From contig MCFL01000036.1 in the NCBI GenBank assembly GCA_002102555.1, positions 220,604 to 284,603 of the forward strand: a DNA stretch of 64,000 nt, given 5' to 3'. Below are positions 21,097-32,417 of the stretch, piece after piece. Each line of letters begins with the position of its first letter. Position 1 is the stretch's first letter. The DNA is from Catenaria anguillulae PL171 (Eukaryota > Blastocladiomycota > Blastocladiomycetes > Blastocladiales > Catenariaceae). The notes under the pieces were generated by a model. The model had not been told where the DNA came from, made no database searches, and saw only the letters and a program-made list of their open reading frames with translations. A program made the translations under genes and the position numbers.

Positions 21097-24000
21097 TTAA
21101 TCGATGCGGGCGTTACCACCAACAGCCGGGCGCGTGGGACGACGGCCGTACACGGGCTCGGGAGCCACCACGGGCGTCGAGGGACGCGGGCGGCGGCCAT
21201 ACACGGGCAAATCGGTGGGCACGGTCGGGTTGGCCGTTGAAGAGCCAGCACCCGAAGTGGTCGTCGCGGTGGTCGCAGCGGAAGAGGTCGTCGTGGCAGC
21301 AGCCGAGGTCGTCGTGGTGGCAGCAGCAGTCGTGGTGGTCGTGGCAGCCGCGGTCGTGGTCGACGTGGTGGTAGACGCGCCGCCATCACGACGAATCAAG
21401 ATGCGCGGCGATGTCCAGTACTTGGCATGACGCGTCTCCCACCCGTCGTTTGACTTGCCCGGGCGCACAAACGACAGCTCAAAGTAGTAGTCGCCATCGG
21501 GCACCACCTTGGCGGCCGACGTCTCGGACTCAAAGTACTCGCCTTGCCAGCCGCGAAGCGGGCGGGTGCCAACAAGCAACGTCGAGTTGGCCGACGGCAA
21601 CAAGTAACGGTTGGGTTGCGTGTACGGGTAGTCGGCAACAAGACCGAGACGCTGCTTGTTGGTGGCGTTGAACACCTCAATGCGCATGTTGCGGTTGATG
21701 TGCGCGGGCTCGACGTACAAGAGCGGAATGTCGGTGCCGTTGAGCGAGTAGGGGCCAATCGACTTGGTCGAATCGGATTCCTCGCGCTTGGATTTGGGGC
21801 GCGGGCCGGTGGAGGCGGGATCCCAGGCAGACAGGTCCGAGTCGGCAATCACGGGGCTGCGGGTCGGGTCGGCGGGGAGCTGGGCGTACTGCGAGTAGTC
21901 GCCAGTCATCAACAGGTAAGGAACACGGAGCGTCGGGGTGCCAGCAGGCGAGCCCTCGGACGGGGTGAGCACCACCCAACCAGATTGGAGCCAGAAGGGA
22001 CCTTGGCCGGGGTTGGGGAAGACTTCGATTTGGACACGGGCAGACTCGCGAGCACGGAGCGTGATTTGAGCTGCGCTGATGGACACGCGGGCGGTAGTGG
22101 TGTTGGAGAAGATCGGGTTGAGCGGGGCGCCATTCTGGTTGACCGAGGTGGCGGGTTGGTGGGACAAGGTGTAGGCAATGGTTTGCGAGCCAGTGTTAGA
22201 GACACGAATCTCGCGCGTCTTGCGGTCGTTGCCGTCGCCGAGCTCAAGCTTGGACGGGGTCACAGCCACGCGGTTGGTGAGCAAGTTGTACGCGTTGATG
22301 TAACCAGCACCTTGGCGGGGGACGGGCCAAGGGAGACCAGTCGAGGCGAGACGCACGGGCTCGGCCGTGTTTTGCACGCGGCGCTGCATTTGGTCAAAGG
22401 CACCCTCGAAGACCTCGGGGAAGGCTTCACGGAAGAGTGCAGAGACACCAGCAAGGTACGGCGAGGCCTAGATTCGCAATGTAAACAACTGTGTGAGTAA
22501 TTGTGCTGGACCGGCTGGCATCAGGCCCCGCAAGTGCCATACCATCGACGTGCCCGAAAGCGAAGCGTAGCTGCCTTGACGGCGTGGGTAGGACGAGTAA
22601 ATGTTGCCACCTATACGAGGTTTGATGAAATGTCAGCACGATCGAGATTGACGCGATTCAAGGCAAGCGGCACGCACCGGGAGCAATAACATCGGGCTTC
22701 ATGACAAGGGTCGGGCCGGGACCCCACGAGGTGAAGTCGGACGGCTGACCACCCGTGACGAGGTTGGGGAGCGCAAGCTGGCCGCCATTGTTGGCAATGG
22801 TCACCTCGGCGCCAGTGTTGGCCGCAGCCCACAAGCGCTCGCCATCGACACCCGACACGTAGCCGACGGGGATCGCGAAGCCAGCGGGAGTGATGGAGCC
22901 AGAAAACAAGCCTGATGAGACAAATCCAAGGAATTGTGATCAGCACTCGGAAAGTCAGAAATGGGTGCTTCAGGCATACCTGGAGCGTTATTGTACACCA
23001 AGACTCCGGTAGCGCCAGCAACACGAGCGTTCTCGGCCTTGATGGCGAAAGCGCAGGTACCACGGCGGACCAGAGCAACCTTGCCGGTGAAAGTGCCAGC
23101 AGGGAACGCATTGCAGCCGTCGTCGGCGGTGGTGGGTGCGTTGGGCGAGTTCTTGATGGCAAAGGCGGTGCCGCGTGTGAACTTGCCGGCGGTCGACTCC
23201 TCGTTGTTGAAGGCAATCTCGGTGGCGCCGGCCAAACCAGTCACGGTAAGCGACGACGAGACAGTCGTGGGCGCGTCGGCGGAACCAGTACCGAAACCGC
23301 GGCGAGCGGCTCCAGGAGCACCACCCCAGAAGAGCTATTCAACGGCAGGAGCGGAAAGCAAGTGAGACTCGAGTTTCGAAGATAAAGTGTGAACAATGCG
23401 AAAGCGAAACGTGTACGTACGCCCTTGGGTCCGTTGTTGCCCTGCGAAGACACTACAATGACACCCTTGTCGGCGAGAGCGGTCGCAGCTTGCGCGGTCG
23501 GCCAGTCATCAAACATCTGCCAAAACGCAATTCTTGGCGTTAGACCCGCACAGGGGTGAAATTTAAACGGCGGAAGGTCATACAGCTCCCCCTCCAATAC
23601 TCATGTTAATGACGTGAGCACCGTCGTCAGTGGCGCGCTCCATGGCGGCAACCATGGCGTCGGTTGTAGTCGAGGTGCGGGGACCCGTGCAGCCAAACAC
23701 TACAAGAATCAGACAGGAAAATGTCAGCCGTCAATGGGAACCGGAGCAAACATGGGAAGCAGAACGGACCCTTGTAAGCCAAAATGTCGGCATCGGGGGC
23801 AACGCCAGTGAACACATTGTCGGCACCAGCGGAGATACCGGCAACATGGGTACCGTGGCCACTGATGCAGTCATCGGGATCGTCGTCGGGCTTGACAACA
23901 TCGCGGAGCGGATCAGCCGGGTTCCAGTCGTCGCCGACAATGTCAACGCCCTTGATGACACGGCAGCCAGACTCGCCGAGACGAGGGCAAGTTTGGCCGG

Positions 24001-24574
24001 GACGGGCAAAAGCCGGGTGGCGGTAGTCCACGCCAGAGTCGATAATGGCAATACGAATACCCTTGCCGGTAAGCTTGAGCTCCTCACGCACACGGGCGAC
24101 ACCAGTGGCATTGTGCGACGACGACAAGTCAGTCCGCTTGGCCGGGTCGGCGTTGGGCGTCACCTCCATAGGATCAAACGAGTGCAACAAGACCGGGTAG
24201 ATGGCCTTGACGCCAGCAACCTTGCTGAGCTCGACAATCTGGTCCTTGGTGGCACGAATCGACACACCGTTGAACAGCTTGGTGAAGGACCGCTCGATCT
24301 TGACCTTGGGCAAGGCCCTGGCGCGAGCATTGAACGACTCTTGCTGAGCTTGGGCCGCGTTACGCAACGAGGCCGACTCGCGCGTGTTGCGGAGACTGGC
24401 TTGGACGGCGGGCGCACGGGTGAACTGCACAATGTAGCGGCCTTCGGCGATTTGGGCGCCAGAGGGAGCTTGGCGGATCACATCTTGCGAGTTGGCGCCC
24501 AGGGCGAGTGCCGAGAGGATCAGGGCAAGGAGGATGGAGCGCATCATGAAGCGCTTGGGCTTGGTGGTGGCCAT
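21097..24574 (-). CDS. Secreted subtilisin-like serine protease with PA domain
   Basis: S8-family endopeptidase of 1014 residues from seven exons: 24574-23770, 23699-23584, 23516-23421, 23334-22980, 22911-22678, 22610-22543, 22467-21097; all phases fit. Order: signal peptide (residues ~9-29), inhibitor-I9 propeptide (YIVQFTRAP to ~125), catalytic domain with Asp179 (IAIIDSGVDYRHP), His240 (SGHGTHVAGI), oxyanion Asn (SSQGNNGPKG) and Ser (LSGTSMASPYLAG), a PA domain inserted before the Ser (VRRGTCAFAIKAENARVAGA, VYNNAPG), and a Fn3-like domain. Last is a Thr/Ala-rich O-glycosylation-type linker with two VYGRRP repeats near the end. This matches the fungal extracellular 'minor protease' (Vpr-like) group. 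Nutrient scavenging or host-tissue degradation is inference. Confidence 0.93.
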
Positions 24575-26810
24575 GTTTGAATTGAATGGAGGATCGGTGA
24601 AAGTCAACGAGGTGTCAGATGCATCTATGAAGCAACAGAGTCTATCGAGGTCTATGACTGTGGCGAGAGAATCGTCGCATCCACACTAGGGAAACTGTGT
24701 GAAGGAAGGGATGACGGGGGATGGATGCTACTTGTACCGAAGTCGCAAGCGGGCAGAGCGTTGGACCAAGCGCAAGCACACGCAGCAGAAATAGCAAGAT
24801 GAGCGACCAGACTTCTGGACCTGACATCGACGCGCTGATGGAGAAGAACTGGGATCCACTGTCAAGGGATGTTTGGGGACAGTCTTGTGATTAGCTGCCA
24901 CCGCCACATGAATTCACCGAACACACGTCATTTCATCATTTGACATTTATGTTGCTCGTCATCCATTGGTCAGCTTTTCAGCTTGATTCGACCGATCGTG
25001 CCTTGGATCCATGTTTGTGAGACATTCCAAGCGCAAACAAGCCTCGCTTTGATCAGCTGCGAGTGGTGGGACGCGAGCGGTGAAACATGGTCATGGGACC
25101 TTACAAATCGACGCGTTTGTTTCAGTGTGACCACATTTGATTATGTCCCAATGATCGATGTTCTCGTACATACGTACATAGACGAGTACATATCTACCCT
25201 GGAATAGGTACAAGGCTAGGGATGCTGACTCAACGAGCCGCGTGAATGGATGATTCGAGGGGAACTGATTGGCATCCTGGTTTGCGCTGGATTGCGCGAT
25301 TGCATCGGCCACCGTCCATTGATTCCTGCACACCCACGGCAAGGCGAGGTACATTTCACTCCTGTGCTCGCCCTTTTGGCGTTGTCGGTGAAGCCGTTCA
25401 TTGGATTAAGGAAGGCATTTGATGTCTTCAATGCCGACACACCAATACGTTGACTGTCTCCATGAAGAACGACATGGGTCGGATCACCTTGTCACTCGGA
25501 CGAGACTCTTCATTTGTCAATCACTCTCATCCAATTCCCAATAGACACCGTATCATGCATGCCTCCCGCAATTTCGTAGTCAAACGCAAACTCACAGAAC
25601 CAATGCCTTGGCCGCGGCCATCCTCGTAGCCACGAAGCGCTCCTTTTCACTAAATGGTTGCCTCAAACATTTTGACCTTGCTCTCCTTGCCCACTGGCTG
25701 CAACTCGACAACGCTCAAAGCATCCCGCTTTTCGAACTTGACGCCGCCCTTGCCGGCAAAACTGGTTGCACCGTGTCGAATGGGCCGCGAACTCAGTCCT
25801 AGTACAGTGCATGTTGAAGCACCCCCGCCGCAATCGGCAGTTCGACAAACATGCCCAGCTCGTGCGCCATACGCGTGTCTTGGGCCGCGTCGTCACAGAG
25901 CCCCCCGGCGTTGAGTTGCGCGCGTCGTGCGCAGCCTGACGGATGGCGTTTCATAGTAGCGGCCCGGTTGGGCTTGGGGACATTGGACCGGCCAATGTTG
26001 ACAGTTCGAAATATGGAATGCCGGAGTGCTGTTTCTGGCTTGGTTTTTCGATGACTTGAAGCCGGGTCGGCGGACATGGTGGCCAATGGATCCTGCGAAC
26101 AGGTGTGACGCAGGCGATGGGATCTATCTCGGTTCGTGTCTCGTGTTCGAATGGGCCGGATTAGCGACCAACGAGGGAGAAGGAATGGAACCGAGGTTAT
26201 CTAGACGTGGGATGTGTCCGCATCGGGATCCGGCAGACAGAGGTTGAAGGAAAAGTTACGGGCCGGGAATCAAGAAGGGATGTGATCAGTGTTTGACTCT
26301 ACAGCGACTTGAGCGCGGCGAGGGAGGGGCGACATGTGCCTAGCCTGATCAAGAAAAAACAGTCTTTTACAGACTGCCTTAGATGGCGCGGGAGGGGAAG
26401 GGGCCGCCACCAGAAGAGCTGGTGCTGGCGGATGCGGTGTCGCGTTGGATGAGTCCTGTCTGTGGGTGACGTGATCATGATCTGGCGGCGGCCGGAGCAC
26501 CGTATAACGGAGCCATGGGTGGGACCAAGTAGACGGAGGAAATGCCGTCGATCGGTCTTATTGCATGGTGTCAAGTGGTGTCGAGAAGTGCAGAATGACA
26601 GTGAGACCAGCGACTTGATCGCGCGCACGTGTCGACGTCAAGCACCGTGCAGTGCAGTTTGGCGGGTTCGCCGAGATGCACAGTGAATCAAAATCCAATC
26701 CTTGAGTCGATGTCAAAGAGCCGAGCCTCGACCGCAATGGATGATACAAGAGCCATGTAAAGAAACCTAAAGAAGAATAATCTACAAACAATCCGTCACC
26801 ACGGCAACAC
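24575..26810. other. Gene-poor region with relics
   Basis: Over 2.2 kb without a complete gene. It contains the subtilase promoter (next to 24,574), dispersed repeat copy B (25,390-25,800) and, directly beside it on the minus strand, a short open stretch (25,799-26,000, with DTRMAHELGMFVELPIAAGV) that looks like a leftover piece of an enzyme gene. The rest shows nothing recognisable. Confidence 0.55.
25390..25800. repeat. Dispersed repeat, copy B
   Basis: Same family as 14,824-15,180, with many small differences. Its left end (GTGAAGCCGTTCATTGGATTAAGGAAGGCATTTGATGT region, 25,390-25,425) also matches the reverse complement of 46,600-46,645 at the inner end of the right duplication arm, so this repeat family abuts both duplication arms. 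Confidence 0.75.
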
Positions 26811-27662
26811 TCAGATATCCGAGAAATCCTGCATCCGCAAATCGGTCCAGGGCTCATGCTGCTTTTCCTTATCACGCTTCCCCTCCTCGACCTGCTGCGC
26901 CAAGCTCGTCTTCTTGACTTCCCCACGACCTTGCCTGACGGCCTGTGCCACCGTCTTGACGACCAACTCCAAACTGTGCACCGAATCGTCATTTCCTGGA
27001 ATCGGGTAGGTGACCCACCTCGGATCCACATCACTATCGACCACGGCCATGGTCGGAATGTTGAGCTTGCGCGCCTCCTTGATGGCACGCATCGTGTGCT
27101 TGCTGGTGAGATCCACGGCCACCACCAAATCGGGCTTTGGCGCACTCGTCGGCAACTGCTTTTGGGTATCGGCCATGGCTTGCCGCTTGACCACCACTTG
27201 CTGGGCATTGGTCAGTGTGCCCGGTGTCCATTGCGTCACATAAAACGCTCCCGCATACTCTGCGGCCTCGACAGCCAAGTGTTGCACTTGCGGGTCGTTG
27301 GCGACAAACAGTACAATGCCGCCGTTGGCCGCAACCAAGCGCGCAAATGCAGCTGCGCGGCGCAGGTGGGCAAGGGTAGCATTTGGGTCAATGATGTGCA
27401 GGCCCTGGCGAGTGCCCAGCAGGTAGGCGAGGGTTTGCGGGGTGGAGCGGGACGGCGCGTGGCCAATGTGGGTAGTGGCGGCAATCAGGTCTTGGGTGGT
27501 GAGCTGGGTGGCCGACGGGTAGGATGGCTGCTGCTGCGCTGGAGTGGCGGCAGGTTGGGCGGTGGTGGCAAGCGAGCGGAGGGACCCGAGACCCAGGGAG
27601 CGGCGGGCGACGCCTGAGCCTGAGGTGATTCGGATCCGTGTAGTGAGCTTGAGTGCATTCAT
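26811..27662 (-). CDS. MRP4: Mitochondrial small-subunit ribosomal protein uS2m
   Basis: uS2 family protein of the mitochondrial ribosome small subunit, 283 residues in one exon. Residues 1-35 are Arg/Ser/Thr-rich with no acids, as in a matrix-targeting sequence. The S2 core follows: LIAATTHIGHAPSRSTPQ, YLLGTRQGLHIIDPNATLAHLRRAA, GGIVLFVANDPQVQHLAVEAA, WTPGTLTNAQQ, PDLVVAVDLTSKHTMRAIKEA, NIPTMAVVDSDVDPRWVTYP and IPGNDDSVHSLELV, all hallmarks of uS2. The open frame continues upstream but the ATG at 27662 directly precedes the presequence. It is divergent from the gene at 27932. Confidence 0.95.
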   Translation of the reverse strand: MNALKLTTRIRITSGSGVARRSLGLGSLRSLATTAQPAATPAQQQPSYPSATQLTTQDLIAATTHIGHAPSRSTPQTLAYLLGTRQGLHIIDPNATLAHLRRAAAFARLVAANGGIVLFVANDPQVQHLAVEAAEYAGAFYVTQWTPGTLTNAQQVVVKRQAMADTQKQLPTSAPKPDLVVAVDLTSKHTMRAIKEARKLNIPTMAVVDSDVDPRWVTYPIPGNDDSVHSLELVVKTVAQAVRQGRGEVKKTSLAQQVEEGKRDKEKQHEPWTDLRMQDFSDI

Positions 27663-27931
27663 TGTTGTGGTGAATGCTGAATACTGACTGATAAGGACGA
27701 AATCGTTTGCTGGCTTGCAATTGTGGTTTTTGGTTGTTCGGCCGTTGGGCTGTGTGTTGGTCGGCAACTGTGGATCACCCGGTTGGATCGACGGTCCTGC
27801 TTCCATCATGCTTCTGTCGCGATTCCTCACGTCGTTCCGTCTGCCTGCGAGACAGCAGCGTGAGCCCTGAGCCGACAACGACAACGAAACGATGATGAGC
27901 CAATGAGCATGACATAACTCCACCTACCACG
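27663..27931. promoter_or_regulatory. Bidirectional promoter region between two mitochondrial-protein genes
   Basis: 269 bp separate the ATG codons of uS2m (minus) and the predicted mitochondrial membrane protein (plus). The spacing implies a shared promoter; no motif is assigned. Confidence 0.45.
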
Positions 27932-29102
27932 ATGATTGCTCTGCGCCGCTTGCACTCGACCAGCTTCTCGGCCTCGCCGTCGTCGCTTGTGCCGCCCCCA
28001 ATGACGTCGAACCGGCTGCTTCGGAATTCCACCTGGACACGAGCAGTGCCACGTCATGCTTCGACCGCGGCCGTGTCCTTGACGTTGACGGGGACTCGGA
28101 GCCACCCGTACCCGCTGCGTACTGGCCGCCCCTCTTCCCGATCGCTGTCGACCTCCCCTCCTCCACCACCTCCCTCCTCGCCCGCAACTCCGCCGCAGAC
28201 GCAACAGCAGCCCGTGGTGCGTGCCCCCATGATGGGTCCAACGACGGCAAGGGACAAGCTCGAGTATGCCAAGGCACAGGCGACCCGTATTGGTCGCTAT
28301 GTCCTCTGTGCGTTCTTGTCTGGTCGTTGTTCTTCCCGTTGTTGAGAGATGCTGACACTATTGCACGTCGGATAGTCGGCACGGGCGCATACGCAATCTA
28401 CTGGATCGCGACCGAAGTCACTGGCTTCTTTGTCGGTCCGTGTGATACTCTTGCTGCCTTTCTTTGCCCTCTCGATGCCCCCTCTGATTGTTAAGTTCTG
28501 CATTTTGCTCCGCAGGCTTTTCTCTGCTCGACGTTGGCGAAATCGGCTTCTTTATCGGCGGCGCCTTTTCCACCTTGCTCCTTGGCGCGGCCCTTGTCGG
28601 CACCCGGCGCCTGGGCGTGCGTAGCCCGCAACGTGCCATTCACGCCACCTTGCAACGGCTCGAACTGGATCCGACGTTGCGGACCCGGATGGGCGGACAC
28701 GTGCGATTGGGCGGGTTTCAGGCCGCGGCACACGTCGGCGGGTTCAAATTGAAGCCGTTGCCCGTGGCGCCGGCGCAAGCGCAGTCGATGGTGGGTAAGT
28801 GGGCGGGCAAGATGGTTGTGCCGCAGTGGACTGGTCCGCGTACGTTGGTTTGGTTTTCATTTGTCACCTGGATCATGCCACGGATGTGTGCTAACAACGC
28901 ATACATAGAACGACTCAACCTCGTCTTTCACCTGCACGGTCCCACCACATCGGCCGTCGTGTCTGCCGACCTGACGCGCCGCTTCCGTGGACCGTATACA
29001 TACCGGTCACTTGTGGTGGACGTGGACTCGACGGGCGAGCGGCTCGTGTACCAAGGCACCGAGCGCGATGTGCTCTTCAAGGGCTTGTTGCGCCTGCGTT
29101 AA
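27932..29102 (+). CDS. Predicted mitochondrial inner-membrane protein (Tim21/Coa1-like layout)
   Basis: A 317-residue protein from four exons: 27932-28307, 28376-28435, 28516-28839, 28909-29102 (phases 1, 1, 1; CTAAC before the last acceptor). The N-terminus is a strong mitochondrial presequence (MIALRRLHSTSFSASPSS, then basic and Ser-rich to ~residue 85). Two hydrophobic segments follow (YVLFGTGAYAIYWIATEV; FFIGGAFSTLLLGAALVG), then HATLQRLELDPTLRTRMGG and a C-terminal beta-rich part (RLNLVFHLHGPTTSAVVSAD, YRSLVVDVDSTGERLVYQG). The membrane segment plus a small alpha/beta domain recalls Tim21 and Coa1, which act in protein import and cytochrome oxidase assembly, but the match is by layout only. 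Confidence 0.7.
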
Positions 29103-29141
29103 AATTGTTGTTCCCGGGCATTATACGTATGATGTCACCAT

Positions 29142-29900
29142 TTATTCCGATTCCGAATAGAGTTGTGACTCAAACAACCATCCATGCACACGATTGTTGC
29201 CCGTGCCTCCCGTGTATGCCTCTGCAACGAGCGCCCATCCCATGGACGGTTTGATTTCAGGCTTCTTGGATGGCGACAGCACAATGAGAAACCGGGCACG
29301 TCGGGCAAGCGTTGACAGCACACCATACATGAGCGAGGCGTCAATCAAGTGCAATGCAAATGAGCAAATGACCAAATCCCACGACTCGGGGATGGATGAG
29401 GAGCAAGACGAGGAGGTATCCAAAAGGCCCGCGGCAATGTCTTGGAATGAAATGGGCAGGCAAGGTTGTCCAATGCGTTCAACGTAGGCGTCTTGTGTGT
29501 AGGGATCCATGGCGGTCCATTCGACTGCAATACCCGCCATGATATTGCTTGTCTGTTCTTGCACCCATTCATTGACGATTTGTGTAGCCTCGCCACTTCC
29601 CGCCGCCAAATCGAGCATGCGGCACGGCCCGTCGTCTTGCGCAAGCACCGGGTAACTGAGCTGGCCGTCGAGCGCCACCCATTTCGAGAGCAATGTACGC
29701 AGGCATGTGCGCACGCCCATAAAGTGCGGGTTGCGGTAGGTTGCGCCGTGCGAGGCATAGAAGCCTTGGACGCCCAGAGACTGGTAGTGGGAGCGGATAG
29801 GGCCCGCAGAATGGGTGGTGGCGGCAGAGGTGGGAGCCGCGGGCCGCCGAGCGGCGGGGGCGGTGGCTGAGGATGGAGGTGGTGGGACTTGAGGATGCAT
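29142..29900 (-). CDS. SAM-dependent methyltransferase, substrate unknown
   Basis: A 252-residue single-exon class I methyltransferase. A disordered Pro/Ala start (residues 1-35) is followed by GVQGFYASHGATYRNPHF and the SAM-binding motif I MLDLAAGSGEATQI (residues ~95-108). Next are an acidic strand end (TAMDPYTQDAYVERIG), motif IV-like SWDLVICSFALHLID and a later strand FLIVLSPSKKPEI. YxxxG..YxNPH before motif I recurs in small fungal methyltransferases of unknown substrate. It converges with the gene at 27932 (39 bp between stops) and diverges from ARP5. Confidence 0.82.
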   Translation of the reverse strand: MHPQVPPPPSSATAPAARRPAAPTSAATTHSAGPIRSHYQSLGVQGFYASHGATYRNPHFMGVRTCLRTLLSKWVALDGQLSYPVLAQDDGPCRMLDLAAGSGEATQIVNEWVQEQTSNIMAGIAVEWTAMDPYTQDAYVERIGQPCLPISFQDIAAGLLDTSSSCSSSIPESWDLVICSFALHLIDASLMYGVLSTLARRARFLIVLSPSKKPEIKPSMGWALVAEAYTGGTGNNRVHGWLFESQLYSESE

Positions 29901-30263
29901 TGTGATGTTAATTGAGCCTGGGAATCAAAAAGAAGGCCGAGAATGACGGCAGGTGTCCCGTGCGAACATTGCGAGACAGAGGCAGAACGCAAAGCAAACG
30001 CAAAGCTTTGAAGGTGAAAGACGGCCCGCCGATCCAACGTTTTCCTCGTTATCCTCGATCTATTAATGTTCCACTCGAAAAACGCTCTCAAAGAAAGGAA
30101 TCCATGCATTTGGCGCACACGCACCGAGAACCCACGGCAATCGGCAATTGAAGCTCTCAACACCCAATCACTTCACTCGCTTTGCCCCTCACCCCACGCC
30201 TCCTCAAACGGAGATCCGCGCCCGCACCCTGTTCTTTTTTGACCTTGAGCTGGCCGATTGAGC
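29901..30263. promoter_or_regulatory. Divergent intergenic region upstream of ARP5
   Basis: 363 bp between the starts of the methyltransferase (minus) and ARP5 (plus) genes. It must hold both promoters; nothing else is seen. Confidence 0.45.
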
Positions 30264-32358
30264 ATGACGCTGGTCTTCGACAATGGTTTGTCATTGTCAT
30301 TTAATAACTTGCCGCTCGTGGACATTCCGTGCATTCATTCTGGTTGAACTCGTTGCTAATTTCAACAGGCACTGGCCTCTTCAAGGCTGGCTGGGCCTCG
30401 GACCCCGATCCTTCGCGTACGCCCCCCGTGCTGACCCTTCCCTTTGAGCTTAACGTTAACTTGATCGCCACTGTCCATGCCGCAGTCATCACCGAGCCCG
30501 TCGTGACCAAAATCCGCGAAAAACACGCGCCCGCGCCGGGCCTGTACGTTGGCCCACACGCCGGCGGACGCATTGAACGCCAACGCACGCCCTTTGACGA
30601 CGGGGTGCTCGTTTCCTCGGACTTGATGGAAGCCGTGCTCGACCACGCATTCATATCGCTCAACATCTCGCGCAACGGGTTCGACAATGTGATTGCCACG
30701 GAACCGTTTGCGCACCCGTCGTTTGCGCGCGGGATCCTTGAGGAGCTCTTGTTTGAGGCGTATGAGGCGCCGGCAGCAGCTGTCGGCGTGGATTCCTTGT
30801 TTGCGTTGCATCATGTTGCGCCCGATGCGCTTATGCGTGGACAAGCTGCGGCAGGCGGGAAGCGGGCCGTGGTGGTAGTGAGCATCGGACATAGCAGCAC
30901 GTGCATTGTGCCTGTCGATACAAGTGGAGCGCCCATGGTGACGCAGGCCCAGCGGTTGGGTGTTGGGTGGCACAAGTTGTCGTCGTACATGCATCATGCT
31001 ATTCAGCTCAAGTATCCCGAATTTCCGCATTACCTGTCGAATCGCGACTATCAAGTGCGTCTTATTTTTGTTGGGACTTTGATCCATGTCTGCGTGATTT
31101 TTTTTGCTCAACAATTCATTCCAGGATTTGATGCGCAAACACTGCTACGTGGCGCAATCGTACCCGACCGAGGCGCTCAAGCTGCTACACTCGCCAGACT
31201 CGGACGTAATTGTGCAATATGCCATTCCAACCGGCCACGTCCGTTTCGATTTTCTTGATCTCTGTCTTGATTCCAGTATCACTGACTCCCGCTCCGGACT
31301 ACCCTAAAGCAAATGCAAATCACACAAGAAAAAGTTGTCCTGACGCCCGACGAACAAGTCCGCCTGGCCACCGACCGTACCGCATTTATAGCCGATGTGG
31401 TGCTTGCGCGCGCAAAACTCGACGAAAAAGTGAATAGGCAAAAGGCCACCAATGCTGCGCGCAAGCGGGCAGAGACAAAGAATCGCATGCGCGTCATGGC
31501 GGCTTTGATTGATGAGGACGAGGACGAGGATGGTGGAGGCGGGGGAAAGGGCGGAAGGAGGGCAAGGGCTCGGGCAAAGGCCAAGGCTGGTATGCTTGTC
31601 AAGCGAAACTTGATGAATATGGGGTGGGGGCGGCAGCGATTTGACAAGTGTTGCATTTTCCGTGTAGACAACACGTTTGGTGACGACCAGGCGGATTGGC
31701 AAGTGTACAGCGACCTGGTTCGTTCCCTTGTTTCTTGTCACGGCGACATGAGGCCGATTATCTTACTCACATGTGCGCCGCACAGTCCAAAGACACGCCC
31801 GACGACATTGACGATGACGCGGTTGCCTCGCTCGCCCGCCTCGACCGCGTCTTGGCCGAATACGACCCGCACCGACTACATCGTGTACCCTCGGCCGCAC
31901 AACACAAGGTGCTGTATCGACTGGCGTCTGGCCCACCGCTGGCGCGCGACGCGCCTGACCACGAACGGCTCCAGCGCGCACACCAGCTGCGCATCAACAT
32001 TGAGCGTGTGCGCGTGCCCGAGGCGCTGTTTGCGCCCAATGTAGTTGGCGTGGACGAGGCCGGCATTCAGGATTTGGTGTTGCATGCCGTGCGGGCAGTC
32101 ATGGATGTGGATGAGGTGAGCGAGGTCCAGGTCGTGTGCACGGGCGGCGGGGCCACGTTGCCTGGGTTGGACCAACGGTTAAGGGGCGAGTTGAAGCGCG
32201 AGTTGCCCGCAGTCATGGGCGTGGATGTGGTCCGGACCGACGAGCCAGTGTTTGATGCGTGGCGTGGGGCGGCCTCTGCGCCAGTTGTGTTTACGACCAG
32301 GCAAGAGTGGATGGAGACGGGGAGGGTCAAGGGGTCTGTGTTCAGCAATGACATCTGA
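30264..32358 (+). CDS. ARP5: Actin-related protein Arp5 (INO80 chromatin remodeller subunit)
   Basis: Arp5 works with Ies6 in the INO80 nucleosome-sliding complex. Six exons: 30264-30285 (22 bp), 30369-31054, 31125-31238, 31310-31589, 31668-31717, 31786-32358; total 574 residues, with consistent phases. Markers are the actin-fold start FDNGTGLFKAGWASDP (spanning the first intron), HPSFARGILEELLFEAYEAP with VGVDSLFALHH, and the Arp5-specific QLKYPEFPHYL...RKHCYVAQSY. An acidic/basic insert follows (DEDEDEDGG), then FGDDQADWQVYSDLSKD and VVCTGGGATLPGLDQRL. Intron 4 (31590-31667) is a multiple of three and frame-open, so a form with 26 extra residues is possible. It is shorter than many Arp5 proteins because the insert is small. 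It converges with GSH2 (59 bp between stops). Confidence 0.93.
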
Positions 32359-32417
32359 CCAATGCGTATGAATAGAACATGCAAGCAATCACAAAATGAA
32401 AAAAACATGAACAAGAT

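Noticed and set aside
21544-24580. Long plus-strand frames of 318 and 316 codons
   Set aside because: Both lie opposite subtilase exons and cross their introns without splice signals of their own.
26856-27617. 253-codon plus-strand frame
   Set aside because: Opposite strand of the well-supported uS2m gene.
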